A DNA stretch of 64,000 nucleotides from Hymenobacter psychrophilus (GTDB lineage Bacteria; Bacteroidota; Bacteroidia; Cytophagales; Hymenobacteraceae), in assembly GCF_900107135.1 (NCBI RefSeq), contig NZ_FNOV01000003.1, positions 372,001 through 436,000 of the forward strand, written 5' to 3'. The notes under the pieces were generated by a model that was not told where the DNA came from, did no database searches, and saw only the letters and a list, made by a program, of their open reading frames with translations. The translations under genes and the position numbers were made by a program. Below, in pieces: positions 26,431-35,402 of this stretch. How positions within the stretch are numbered: the stretch's first letter is position 1; every line of letters starts with the position of its first letter.

Positions 26431-27780
26431 TTACGCCTGCCAGCCTTCCTCGTCGCGCACAGGGTGCACCGACGGGTACCGCTCGTTGTGGATGGCGGCC
26501 ACCAGCTTCACGAGCCGGGCCCGCAACTCGTCGAGGTTGGTGCGGTCGAGGGCCGAGATGAACTCGACTTTATTGTGCAGCTTGGCCATGTAGGTGGCGC
26601 GCAGCTGCTCGAGGGTGGGGCGCGGGGCAGGCGCATTCTCATCGGCGTTCATGCCCTCGAAACCGTCGTGGTAAGCGGCCTCGCCGGTATCGTACTGGTC
26701 GATTTTGTTGAACACCACCAGCACCGGCTTCTCACCCGCCCCAATATCCTTGAGCGTGTCTTCGACCACGGCCATGTGCTCCTCGAAGCTCTGGTGCGAA
26801 ATATCGACCACATGAATCAGCAGATCGGCCTCCCGGATTTCGTCGAGCGTGCTCTTGAAGCTCTCGATAAGGCGGGTAGGCAGCTTGCGGATAAAGCCCA
26901 CCGTGTCGGAGAGCAGGAAGGGCACGGTGTCGAGCACCACCTTGCGCACCGTGGAATCGACGGTGGCGAAGAGCTTGTTCTCGGCAAACACATCGGCCCG
27001 GCTCAGCAGGTTCATGATGGTGCTTTTGCCCACGTTGGTGTAGCCCACCAGCGCCACACGCACCATGCCGCCGCGCGATTTACGCTGGGTCTGGCTCTGG
27101 CGGTCGAGGTCTTTGAGGCGCTCTTTCAGGAAAGCAATCCGGTCATTGACTACCCGGCGGTCGGTTTCAATTTCGGTTTCACCGGGTCCGCGCTGCGAAA
27201 CGCCGCCGCCGCGCTGCTTGTCCAGGTGGCTCCAGAGGCCCGTGAGGCGGGGCAGCAGGTACTGGTACTGGGCCAGCTCGACCTGGGTCTGGGCGGTGGC
27301 TGTTTTGGCTCGCCGGGCGAAAATATCGATGATCAGCAGGCTGCGGTCCACAATTTTCACCTTCAGCTCGGCCTCCAGGTTGCGCAGCTGGGAAGGCGAA
27401 AGGTCGTCATCGAAAATGACCATGCTGGCCCCCGAGTGCTCCACGTAGGCCTTGATTTCGGCCAGCTTGCCCTCGCCCACAAACGTGCGGCTGTCGGGCT
27501 TGTCGAGACGCTGCACGAAGCGGTGCACGACAGTAGCGCCGGCCGTTTCGGCCAGGAAGGCCAGCTCATCGAGGTATTCGGTGGTCTGGGCCTCGGCCTG
27601 GCGCTTGTCGGGCACGGCCACCAGCACAGCCGTTTCCTCGTCCACGCTTGTATCGTAGGTGCCGTTTACGGCGGCCTTGGTCAGGATGCGGCCCGCCCGG
27701 CCCTTCACGCTGTCAACGGAGCCGGGGTGGCGGGTGCTGTTCTGGTCTTTGCGGCCCTTGGAAGTAGGTTTATTCGCCAT
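26431..27780 (-). CDS. hflX: GTPase HflX
   Basis: A ribosome-associated GTPase that splits or rescues stalled ribosomes under stress. The 449-residue protein has the HflX N-terminal domain with FVGEGKLAEI and VIFDDDLSPSQLRNLE, the linker QRGPGETEIETDRR, and the G domain: G1 GYTNVGKST, G2 near FATVDSTVR, G3 DTVGF, G4 NKID and G5 SAL. The C-terminal extension after G5 is short. It is transcribed alone, with a terminator downstream and a 99-bp gap to the cytochrome gene. Confidence 0.97.
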   Translation of the reverse strand: MANKPTSKGRKDQNSTRHPGSVDSVKGRAGRILTKAAVNGTYDTSVDEETAVLVAVPDKRQAEAQTTEYLDELAFLAETAGATVVHRFVQRLDKPDSRTFVGEGKLAEIKAYVEHSGASMVIFDDDLSPSQLRNLEAELKVKIVDRSLLIIDIFARRAKTATAQTQVELAQYQYLLPRLTGLWSHLDKQRGGGVSQRGPGETEIETDRRVVNDRIAFLKERLKDLDRQSQTQRKSRGGMVRVALVGYTNVGKSTIMNLLSRADVFAENKLFATVDSTVRKVVLDTVPFLLSDTVGFIRKLPTRLIESFKSTLDEIREADLLIHVVDISHQSFEEHMAVVEDTLKDIGAGEKPVLVVFNKIDQYDTGEAAYHDGFEGMNADENAPAPRPTLEQLRATYMAKLHNKVEFISALDRTNLDELRARLVKLVAAIHNERYPSVHPVRDEEGWQA

Positions 27781-27879
27781 CAGTCAGGAGTAATCAAAAG
27801 GAAAGAATGGGTCGGCTGTTTGCAAGGCGGCCCGAGCCTATAACGCAGCACGGCCAAAAAAGGCACAACTGCCCGCGGG

Positions 27880-28266
27880 CTACTGCAGCGTAAGCGAGTA
27901 AGCCACTACCTGCGCAATCTGCTCGTCGCTCAGCTGGCCCTTAAAGGCAGGCATCTGGCCCAGGCCGTTCACCACCATATACGTGCGGCCGGTGGCGTTG
28001 AGGTTGCTTTTGGTGAGGTCGTGGGCGCCGTTGAGGCCGCGCTTGCCGTTGGCCCCGTGGCAAAGAGCGCAGTTCTGGGCGAACAGCGCCTGCCCGGCCG
28101 CCAGCACCGCCGCCTCGGCTCCGGCAGCAACCGCACCTTCGGTTACGGCCTCAACGGGCGGAATCGGGGGCAGCGGCGGAGTAGCAGGCGCTTCGGGGGC
28201 AGAAGTACAGCCGTAAAGCAGCACGGAAGCCCAAAGGGGAGTGGCAAAACGAAAGAGTCGGGGCAT
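27880..28266 (-). CDS. c-type cytochrome lipoprotein
   Basis: A 128-residue protein with a lipoprotein signal (lipobox LLYGC, C20), a Pro/Ala-rich linker to residue 55 and one cytochrome c domain with the heme site CALCH (66-70) and a distal methionine in GLGQMPAF (M105). It is probably an electron carrier anchored in the periplasm. The ATG at 28266 is chosen because the lipoprotein signal begins there. A TATCTTTG box on the minus strand is only 4 bp before this ATG (28270-28277), so either the transcript is almost leaderless or the box is fortuitous. Confidence 0.9.
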   Translation of the reverse strand: MPRLFRFATPLWASVLLYGCTSAPEAPATPPLPPIPPVEAVTEGAVAAGAEAAVLAAGQALFAQNCALCHGANGKRGLNGAHDLTKSNLNATGRTYMVVNGLGQMPAFKGQLSDEQIAQVVAYSLTLQ

Positions 28267-28362
28267 ACGCAAAGATACGCAGGCCAACAGGCTGGGGGCC
28301 AGCATTAGCTTTCTGGCCCGCGCATTCATCATCAAGTCAGCCCGATTTGACGTTAAGGCGGG

Positions 28363-29661
28363 CTATGGCTTTTTCTCTGGTGCTACTGCGGGAGGAATGA
28401 AATGATTCTGAGAAATCTCCTCCGTATAGAACAGACCATCCATGACCAGCGGGAGTTTCATCCGCATTTCCCGATACCCGAATGGCCGGGCCACCAGCGG
28501 GTCTTGCAGCCATTGCGGCAGGTTAGGCTTGTTTAAATCAAGGAACAGAAACGGTTGCTTTGTCTGCCCCAAAACGTGTTATATACTATTGATTTGATGC
28601 TTTTTAATATTTACCAGATAAAAGAAAAAAAGCTTTGCTATTTTTCCCTCATAGCCGACAAATCCAATATTATAATATTTGTCGCCGTATGCCCGCTTAA
28701 TATAATCTCCTAGCCGAAGATTCTTCTGATAGAATTCGTGTTCTATGGCGGCTCCGTTGTATGTCAGGTGAGAAGAAGCCGCCCAAACGATGACCTTTCT
28801 ATCGGGGTATAGCTTCTGTTGCAGATAGGCCAGATTTTCGCCCATCTGCCGGTCCCGCACCTGCTCCTTGGTAAACCGCTTACTCAGTTCGGCAAGCGTA
28901 CTTCGGCAGAATTGCTCCCAAAACAAATGCTCTTGCATAGCAGCTACCGAAGACTGGGTTTCTTCCTTTATCTCCAGCAGAATATTTTTTAACGCCGGGT
29001 TTAGGATCAGCGTATCGGCTTCTTTTGGCTTAGTCAAGTAATCTGAAACTGCGATAACGTGCGTCAGCGATGCGCTAAAAACTCTCCATCGAGCAGTATC
29101 CCGTGCTATGCCCGAATCGATTTTTTGCAAATATTCCCGTATATCAGGAAGCAGATTTCTTTCAGAGTAAGTACCGGAAAATTCACAATCTACACCAGCT
29201 AATATCAAGGGATTATCAGTATTCTTCTGCTTATCAATATAGGCGAAAAGTTCTTCTGTTTCCGTGCTAATCCAAAAGGGATATATTGATTTTCGGGCGG
29301 CATCTATCGCCTTCTCCCCTTTTTTTATTTCCTGCCAGGCTTTGTAGCAATCATAAAATCCACTCTCAAAAGCAATTACACTAAAGCCCATTTCCTGATG
29401 CAGAAATTTTATTAGCCGGGTTTTAGCCTTGAAGGTGTTGCCATCGTGGTGCGACTGTTCTCCCAGCCCCACCACAACCATGTCTTTCAGACTTTGCTGA
29501 AGCGGTGCTAAGTCGGTGTAGTCTTCGTTGGCAGGCTCTACGTTGCTGACTACGACGGCATTTTCGCGGATATAGGCCAGCCGGTCGGGGGTAGGTTGCG
29601 CGTAGGTCTGCGACAGGGGACACAGTAGGACTAGCAGCGGCAAAATCTTTCTGTAGCTCAT
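28363..29661 (-). pseudogene. Erythromycin esterase-like gene split by an in-frame stop
   Basis: The first 360 codons encode a secreted erythromycin-esterase-family protein: a signal peptide over residues 1-21, the catalytic-type GLGEQSHHDG, VIAFESGFYDC and DRQMGENLAYL. A TAA at 28579-28581 ends it, but the same frame continues without a shift for 72 more codons to 28363. That part encodes QPFLFLDLNKPNLPQWL and RPFGYREM, which fit the normal family C terminus. Around the stop the sequence reads SI-stop-HVL, where relatives typically have S-L-E-x-x-L, so a GAA to TAA change is likely. The full length of about 432 residues would be normal. It is either a recent pseudogene or a truncated enzyme. 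The region is AT-rich compared with its neighbours. Confidence 0.78.
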
Positions 29662-29814
29662 CAGGGTTTTTTCGGGTGCGGAACACTAGAAACTATGCTC
29701 TCCACAAGCTAGAGTGCGGCTACGGCGGCGGGGTTGCACCCGGCGGCGGCCAGCATTGGCCAGCCGCTTGGAATGTAGCGCCTACTAAACAGCGTCCTCT
29801 GCGCCCCGGCCGCG

Positions 29815-29822
29815 TACCTTTG
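29815..29822 (+). promoter_or_regulatory. -7 promoter box of the glycosyltransferase gene
   Basis: TACCTTTG is a perfect match to the Bacteroidota -7 consensus and lies 25 bp upstream of the ATG at 29848. The -33 element is not obvious. Confidence 0.45.
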
Positions 29823-29847
29823 CGGCGCTACCTCTCTTCTCTGCCGA

Positions 29848-30978
29848 ATGCGCGTTGCCATCGTTATCAATACCGCCTGGAACATCTGGAATTTCCGCCG
29901 CAGCCTGGTGCAGGCCCTGCAGGCCGCCGGCCACGAAGTGCTGGCCATTGCCCCGCCCGACGCCTACTCGGCGCGGCTGGAAACCGAGCTGGGCTGCCGC
30001 TTCGTACCCATTCTGATGGAAAACAAAGGCACCAACCCGCTTAAGGACGCCGCCCTCACCCGCCGCTTCTACCAGCTTTATAAGCGCGAGCAGCCCGATG
30101 TGGTGCTGCACTACACCATCAAGCCCAACATTTACGGTACGCTGGCGGCCCGGCTGGCGGGCATCCCGAGCGTGAACAACGTGTCGGGCCTGGGCACGGT
30201 GTTTATCGTAAAAAACCTGGTGAGCAAGGTGGCGCTGGGCCTGTACAAGTTCGCGTTTCAGTTTCCGAAGCGCGTATTTTTTCAGAACGGCGACGACCGG
30301 CAGCTATTCGTCAGCAACGGACTGGTAGAGGCCGCTAAAACCGACCTGCTGCCCGGTTCCGGAGTGGATATCACGCGCTTCCAGCCCGCGGCCGAGTTCC
30401 GGCGCAACGCGCCGTTTGTGTTTCTGATGATTGCGCGGGTACTCTACGAAAAGGGGGTGGAGGAGTATTTTGAGGCGGCCCGGCTGGTGCGCGAGGCCGC
30501 GCCCGGCACGCGGGTGCAGCTGCTGGGGGGCATCGACGAAAGCGGCGGCGTGGGCGTGAAGCGGGCCCTGTTCGAGCAGTGGCTGGCCGCCGGCCACGTC
30601 GAGTACCTGGGCACCTCCGACAACGTGGCCGAGTTGCTGGCCAAGGCCGATTGCGTAGTGCTGCCTTCCTACCGCGAAGGCACGCCCAAAACCCTGCTCG
30701 AAGCGGCGGCCATGGGCAAACCCATCGTGACGACCGATGTGCCCGGCTGCCGCGAAACCGTGGTGGATGGTAGCAACGGCCTGCTCTGCCAAGTACGCGA
30801 CGCCGCCGACCTGGCCGCCAAAATGCTGCAAATCCTGCGCCTGCCCGAGGCCGGGCTGGAACAGATGGGCCGGGCCGGCCGGGAGTTAGCCGTAACCAAG
30901 TTCGACGAGCAAATAGTGCTCGACAAGTACCTGGCCGTAGTGACTGAAGTAGGAAAAAACCGCACCGGCCGCCGGTAA
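29848..30978 (+). CDS. GT4-family glycosyltransferase
   Basis: A 376-residue GT-B glycosyltransferase. The N-terminal domain has AWNIWNFRRSLVQALQAAGH and a conserved HYTIKPNIYG segment. The C-terminal domain has FLMIARVLYEKGVEEYFEAA, the donor-binding LPSYREGTPKTLLEAAAMGK (the E-x7-E pattern) and TDVPGCRETV. Such enzymes add a sugar from a nucleotide donor during capsule or lipopolysaccharide assembly. The dTDP-sugar epimerase gene follows 54 bp downstream on the same strand, which supports a role in surface polysaccharide synthesis. No other polysaccharide genes are adjacent. Confidence 0.93.
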   Translation: MRVAIVINTAWNIWNFRRSLVQALQAAGHEVLAIAPPDAYSARLETELGCRFVPILMENKGTNPLKDAALTRRFYQLYKREQPDVVLHYTIKPNIYGTLAARLAGIPSVNNVSGLGTVFIVKNLVSKVALGLYKFAFQFPKRVFFQNGDDRQLFVSNGLVEAAKTDLLPGSGVDITRFQPAAEFRRNAPFVFLMIARVLYEKGVEEYFEAARLVREAAPGTRVQLLGGIDESGGVGVKRALFEQWLAAGHVEYLGTSDNVAELLAKADCVVLPSYREGTPKTLLEAAAMGKPIVTTDVPGCRETVVDGSNGLLCQVRDAADLAAKMLQILRLPEAGLEQMGRAGRELAVTKFDEQIVLDKYLAVVTEVGKNRTGRR

Positions 30979-31032
30979 ATCTGCCTAACTTGCGGCTCTA
31001 ATCCGGCCACCGCCAGCTAACTTATACAGTGC

Positions 31033-31575
31033 ATGGAGTTTATACACTTTGATATTCCGGGCGTAGTCGAAATCCAGCCCCGGGTGTTTGGGGATGCCCG
31101 CGGGGCCTTTTTTGAGTCGTTTAGTGCTGAGAAAATGGCGGCAGCAGGCATTGTGGGCGACTGGGTCCAGGACAACCAGTCGCGCTCCGACCGGGGCGTT
31201 GTGCGGGGCCTGCACTTCCAGAAGCCGCCCCATGCCCAGGCCAAGCTCGTGCGCGTAGCCGCCGGCCGCGCCCTCGACGTTATCGTGGATATCCGCCGCG
31301 ACTCGCCCACCTACGGGCAGCACCTGTCCATCGTGCTCGACGCCGAGCGGTTCAACATGCTCTACGTGCCCGTCGGCTTCGCCCACGGCTTCACCGCCCT
31401 CGAAAACGGCACGCTCTTCCTCTACAAGTGCACCGACTACTACGCCCCCCAATCAGAAGGCGGCCTGCTCTGGAATGACCCCGCCCTGAACATCGACTGG
31501 GGCGTTTCAAACCCCACTATCTCAGCCAAAGACCAGGTATTGCCCACGCTGAGCGAGTTCAAGAGCCCGTTCTAA
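31033..31575 (+). CDS. rfbC: dTDP-4-dehydrorhamnose 3,5-epimerase
   Basis: A 180-residue cupin epimerase that converts dTDP-4-dehydro-6-deoxyglucose to the L-rhamno form for surface polysaccharides. Visible are FGDARGAFFESF, the catalytic-histidine motif GLHFQKPPHAQAKLVRV, the barrel strand VPVGFAHGFTAL and the C-terminal EGGLLWNDPALNIDW. The length is normal. It is probably co-transcribed with the glycosyltransferase. The other rhamnose genes (rfbA, rfbB, rfbD) are not in this window. Confidence 0.95.
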   Translation: MEFIHFDIPGVVEIQPRVFGDARGAFFESFSAEKMAAAGIVGDWVQDNQSRSDRGVVRGLHFQKPPHAQAKLVRVAAGRALDVIVDIRRDSPTYGQHLSIVLDAERFNMLYVPVGFAHGFTALENGTLFLYKCTDYYAPQSEGGLLWNDPALNIDWGVSNPTISAKDQVLPTLSEFKSPF

Positions 31576-31580
31576 GGGCT

Positions 31581-31673
31581 AAGTCAAAGAGAAGAAGTCA
31601 AAGGCAAAAGTCACTGAACGGGCCAAATGGTCTTGTTCAGTAACTTTTGCCTTTGACTTCTTCTCTTTGACTT
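31581..31673. terminator. Long inverted repeat between rfbC and murF
   Basis: 39-bp arms with a single mismatch and a 15-base loop; the arm core is AGTCAAAGAGAAGAAGTCAA. It ends at the first base of the murF stop codon and lies between convergent genes. Confidence 0.85.
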
Positions 31674-32974
31674 CACAACAGCTCCACCAACGTTTCGAGG
31701 CCCATACCGCGGGAGCCTTTTATCAGAATCTGGCGGTTGGTGAGGGAGTTGGCCAGCAGCCAGGCGGCGGCCTCGGGCTTGGTAGAGAAGTGCAGCATGC
31801 TGGAGTCGAGGGCGGCGGCCTGGGCCAGCTCGGGGCCAATAAGGATGACCGTGCCGAAGGGCAGGCCCTGCACCAGCCGGCCCAGCGAGCGGTGTTCATC
31901 CTCACTCTCGGTACCCAACTCGAACATATCACCCAGGATAACCACTTTGGCGGCCGGGTTGCCGGGGCGGCTGGCGAAGCTGCTAAGGGCGGCGGCCATG
32001 CTACTGGGGTTGGCATTATAAGCATCGAGCACCAACTCGTTGCGGACTGTGCGCATTTGCTGCGAGCGGTTGTTGCTGGGCTCGTAGGCGGCCAGTGCTT
32101 CGGCAATGGCCGTGGCCGGCACCCCGAAGTGCGCACCCACGGCGGCGGCGGCGGCCAGGTTGGGGAAATTGTAGCTCCCCGTGATCCGGGCATCAACTAA
32201 ATCGCCGCTGAACAGCTCCAGAATGACCTCGGGGGCGGCACTGAGCAGCCGGGCCGGGTAGGTATCGGTGGGGCCGGGGTAGCTGACGCGCTCGGCTACC
32301 GGCGCGGCCAAGGCAGGCAGGCGGGCATCGAGCGTGTTCACGAAAGCCGTGCCGCCCACCTGGGCCAGAAACCGGAACATCTCCCCCTTGCCTTTCGCAA
32401 TGCCCTCAACCCCACCAAATCCTTCGAGGTGGGCCTTGCCGATGTTGGTGATGAGGCCGTGGGTGGGTTCGGCCAGCTGGCACAACTGCTCAATTTCGCC
32501 CTGATGATTGGCCCCCATCTCGATAATGGCCAGCTCGTGCTCGCCGGGCCGGATGCTCAGCAGCGTGAGCGGAACCCCGATGTGGTTGTTGAGGTTGCCT
32601 TTGGTGTACTGCACCCGCAGCCGTTGGCTGAGCACGGCTTGCACCAGTTCTTTGGTGGTGGTTTTGCCGTTGGAGCCCGTAATGGCGAGCACCGGCACAA
32701 TCAGCTGGCGGCGGTGGTGCAGGGCCAGCTGCTGCAAAGCCACCAGCGGGTCGGGGGCGTAGGTATAGCGGTCGGGGTCGGTGGCCGCCAGCTCGGCGTC
32801 ATCAACCACGGCGTAGCGGGCCCCTTTAGCCAGGGCCTGCGGCGCGAAGTCGCGGCCCCGGAAATTGGGGCCGTTGAGGGCGAAGAACAGCGTGCCATCC
32901 TGGGGCTGGCGCGTGTCGGTGCTAACGGCCGAAGATTGCTGGAAACGGGCGTAGAGCGCCCCGAGGTCTGCCAT
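31673..32974 (-). CDS. murF: UDP-N-acetylmuramoyl-tripeptide--D-alanyl-D-alanine ligase
   Basis: Adds D-Ala-D-Ala to the peptidoglycan precursor in the cytoplasm. The 433-residue protein has the N-terminal substrate domain (SSAVSTDTRQPQDGTLFFAL), the central ATPase domain with GSNGKTTTKELV and YTKGNLNNHIGVPLTLL, and the C-terminal ligase domain with VLDAYNANPSSM and VVILGDMFELG. Length and motifs are normal. It is divergent from the FG-GAP protein gene, with starts only 42 bp apart; TAATTTTAG in that gap could be a promoter element of the plus-strand gene. Confidence 0.96.
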   Translation of the reverse strand: MADLGALYARFQQSSAVSTDTRQPQDGTLFFALNGPNFRGRDFAPQALAKGARYAVVDDAELAATDPDRYTYAPDPLVALQQLALHHRRQLIVPVLAITGSNGKTTTKELVQAVLSQRLRVQYTKGNLNNHIGVPLTLLSIRPGEHELAIIEMGANHQGEIEQLCQLAEPTHGLITNIGKAHLEGFGGVEGIAKGKGEMFRFLAQVGGTAFVNTLDARLPALAAPVAERVSYPGPTDTYPARLLSAAPEVILELFSGDLVDARITGSYNFPNLAAAAAVGAHFGVPATAIAEALAAYEPSNNRSQQMRTVRNELVLDAYNANPSSMAAALSSFASRPGNPAAKVVILGDMFELGTESEDEHRSLGRLVQGLPFGTVILIGPELAQAAALDSSMLHFSTKPEAAAWLLANSLTNRQILIKGSRGMGLETLVELL

Positions 32975-33016
32975 GCGGTTTATACCTAATTTTAGAAGCT
33001 AAACGAAATTGCGCCC

Positions 33017-35347
33017 ATGACCATTTCTTCGTCGCTGAATAACTGGCGCTGGCTGCCTGCGCTGGCCGTAGCGCTGCTGGTCGGCACAAGCCGCCCGGCC
33101 ACGGCCCAGCAGAGTGCCGGGTTCGGGTTTGAGTTCCGGCCGGTGGCAAAAGTAGTGCAGGGCAACGACACGCTGCGCCAGGCCTGGGCCGGCGGCCTCA
33201 ACTCGCCCCAGTTCTCCAACCTCGACCTCAACGCCGACCAGCAGCCCGATTTGGTGGTCTTCGACCGCATCAGCCACCGGGTGCTGCCTTTCCTGAGCGT
33301 GGCCACGGCTACCGGCCGGGCCTGGCAGTTCGCGCCCGAGTACGCCACCCTGTTCCCGCAGGGCCTGCGCAACTGGGTGTTGCTGCGCGACTACGACTGC
33401 GACGGCCGGCCCGATCTGTTTACGGCCGACGAGCGGGGCAGCAACATCCGCGTGTTCCGCAACGAGCCCGACGCGCAGGGCCGGCCCGGCTTTCGGCTCA
33501 TTACCAATACCCTCAGCTACGCCTCGGGCAATTTTGGCAACATCAATATTGCGGCCGGGGCCTATAATATGCCCGCCATTGAAGACGTGGACGGCGACGG
33601 CCGCCTCGATGTGGTGGTAACTGAATTCGACAGCAGCACGCCCAGCCTGTACCTGTACCGCAACACCAGCACTGCGGCCTGCGGCGGCCTGAGCTTCGCG
33701 CTGGCTTCCGATTACTGGGGCGGCGTGCGCGTCTGTGGCTTCAGCTGCGGCGGCTTCACCTTCGCCCCCGACCAGTGCCGCCCCGCGCCGGCGCGGCCCA
33801 ACCACACCACGGGCTATAACCTGACGGTGTTTGACGTGGACGGCGACGGCCGCCCCGACCTGCTGACCGGCCGCACCAACTGCCCCGAAGTAACGGTGCT
33901 GCGCAACGAGGGCACGGCCCAGCTGGCCCGCTTCACGGCGGCCGGCCTGAACGCGCCCGCGCCTTTTAATGGCCAGGCCCCGCAAGTGCCCAGCCTGCCG
34001 GCCGCCTACCCGGCCGACGTGAACTTCGATGGTCGCCCCGACCTGCTGCTGGCCCCCAACCTGTTCGACAACCGCGACAACAACGACACCGTGGACACCC
34101 GCAACACGGTGCAGCTGTACAGCAACACGGGCGCGGCCACCGGCCCGAAACTGGCCCGCGAGCCGGCCGGATTTCTGCACCCCGATATGCTGGATGCGGG
34201 CGAGCAGGCCGCCCCCACCTTCGCCGACCTCGATGGCGACGGGCTGCCCGATATGCTGGTGGGCAGCCTCAACCGCCCCGATGCCGGCGGCCCCTTCCGG
34301 GCCGCGTTAAGCTACTACCGCAACGTGGGCACCCGTCAGAAACCCGTTTTCAAGCTGATTGAGGCCGATTATCTGGGCATGAGCCGGCGCAAGCTGGCGG
34401 CCCTGCGCCCGGTGCTGGCCGACCTCAACGAAGACGGCCAGCCCGATTTGCTGTACTCTTCCTTCAGCCTGCGAGGCGGTGGCGGCGGCACCATAAGCTA
34501 CGTGCTGAACACGGCCGCCGCCGGCCAGCCCGCCGCTTTCAACCTGGAAGCCGCCGTGGAACTACCCAACCTGCCACCCCAGCGCTACACCATGCCCGCC
34601 GTGGCTGATGTAGATGGCGACGGCCACCCCGATTTATTGCTGGGCGTTACGGGCGCCTCGACGGCCTTTCCGGGCGGGCCGCTACGCTACTACCGCAACA
34701 CGGGCACCGGCGCGCTCAGTCAGCGCTTCCGGCTCGAAAACAACGACTACGGCCAGCTACGCAACTCCGACGGCTCGCTGCCCGGCTTCCTGAGCCCCGT
34801 GGTGGCCGACTTCGACCGCGACGGCCGCCCCGACCTGCTCACGGCCGATACCGAGGGCAGCCTCCGGTTCTTTGCCGACCTGCGCGCCCAGCCGGCCGCC
34901 TTTGCGGGCCGCAGCAACGTCCTTTTCAACCCCCTGAACCAGCAGCTGGAAGCGGCCCGCTGGGGCGGCACCTTTGATATGCGCCTGGTGCCGGCCGCCG
35001 CCGATGTGAACGGCGACGGGGTGCCGGAGCTGTTTCTGGGCCAGGAAACCGGCGGCATCAGCTCGTTTGTGGGGCGCGGCGGCCTGCTGACCTCTGCTCC
35101 GGCCGCCCTGGCTGGCCCCGAGGTGCGCCTGTTCCCCAACCCTGCCACCGCCCAGGTTACCGTAGAAGCCACCGAACCAATCCGGCTGATGGTGTTCGAT
35201 TTGCTGGGCCGTACGGTACGCCCCCAAACCCTGCCGGCCCGCGTGCATCAGGTATCGGTAAGCGGCCTGGCCGCCGGCATCTATCTGGTGCGCTGCCAGA
35301 GTGCAGCCGGCATCGTAAGCCTGCAGCGCCTTGCCGTAAAGGAGTAA
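33017..35347 (+). CDS. Secreted FG-GAP/VCBS repeat protein with type IX sorting domain
   Basis: A 776-residue protein with a signal peptide (residues 1-35 or so, ending ATAQQ). Around ten repeats with calcium-binding DxDxDGxxDLL signatures follow (for example DVDGDGRPDLLTG, DLDGDGLPDMLVG, DVNGDGVPELFLG), which predict an integrin-like beta-propeller. The C-terminal 75 residues are a type A sorting domain (VRLFPNPATAQVTVEATEP, ending LAVKE). It is a likely cell-surface protein for binding or adhesion. No enzyme motif is visible. Confidence 0.9.
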   Translation: MTISSSLNNWRWLPALAVALLVGTSRPATAQQSAGFGFEFRPVAKVVQGNDTLRQAWAGGLNSPQFSNLDLNADQQPDLVVFDRISHRVLPFLSVATATGRAWQFAPEYATLFPQGLRNWVLLRDYDCDGRPDLFTADERGSNIRVFRNEPDAQGRPGFRLITNTLSYASGNFGNINIAAGAYNMPAIEDVDGDGRLDVVVTEFDSSTPSLYLYRNTSTAACGGLSFALASDYWGGVRVCGFSCGGFTFAPDQCRPAPARPNHTTGYNLTVFDVDGDGRPDLLTGRTNCPEVTVLRNEGTAQLARFTAAGLNAPAPFNGQAPQVPSLPAAYPADVNFDGRPDLLLAPNLFDNRDNNDTVDTRNTVQLYSNTGAATGPKLAREPAGFLHPDMLDAGEQAAPTFADLDGDGLPDMLVGSLNRPDAGGPFRAALSYYRNVGTRQKPVFKLIEADYLGMSRRKLAALRPVLADLNEDGQPDLLYSSFSLRGGGGGTISYVLNTAAAGQPAAFNLEAAVELPNLPPQRYTMPAVADVDGDGHPDLLLGVTGASTAFPGGPLRYYRNTGTGALSQRFRLENNDYGQLRNSDGSLPGFLSPVVADFDRDGRPDLLTADTEGSLRFFADLRAQPAAFAGRSNVLFNPLNQQLEAARWGGTFDMRLVPAAADVNGDGVPELFLGQETGGISSFVGRGGLLTSAPAALAGPEVRLFPNPATAQVTVEATEPIRLMVFDLLGRTVRPQTLPARVHQVSVSGLAAGIYLVRCQSAAGIVSLQRLAVKE

Positions 35348-35402
35348 CTACAGCAGTTTTCCAGTTGCTGTAGATTCGCTAACGTGCTGCGGTTGCACCG
35401 GC

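Noticed and set aside
26374..27843. A 489-codon plus-strand frame opposite hflX
   Set aside because: Shadow of the hflX reading frame; no start signal or domain.
28363..28572. A separate 69-residue gene after the esterase
   Set aside because: It is in the same frame as the esterase gene, begins with a TTG only three codons after the stop and matches the missing esterase C terminus, so it is treated as part of the split gene.
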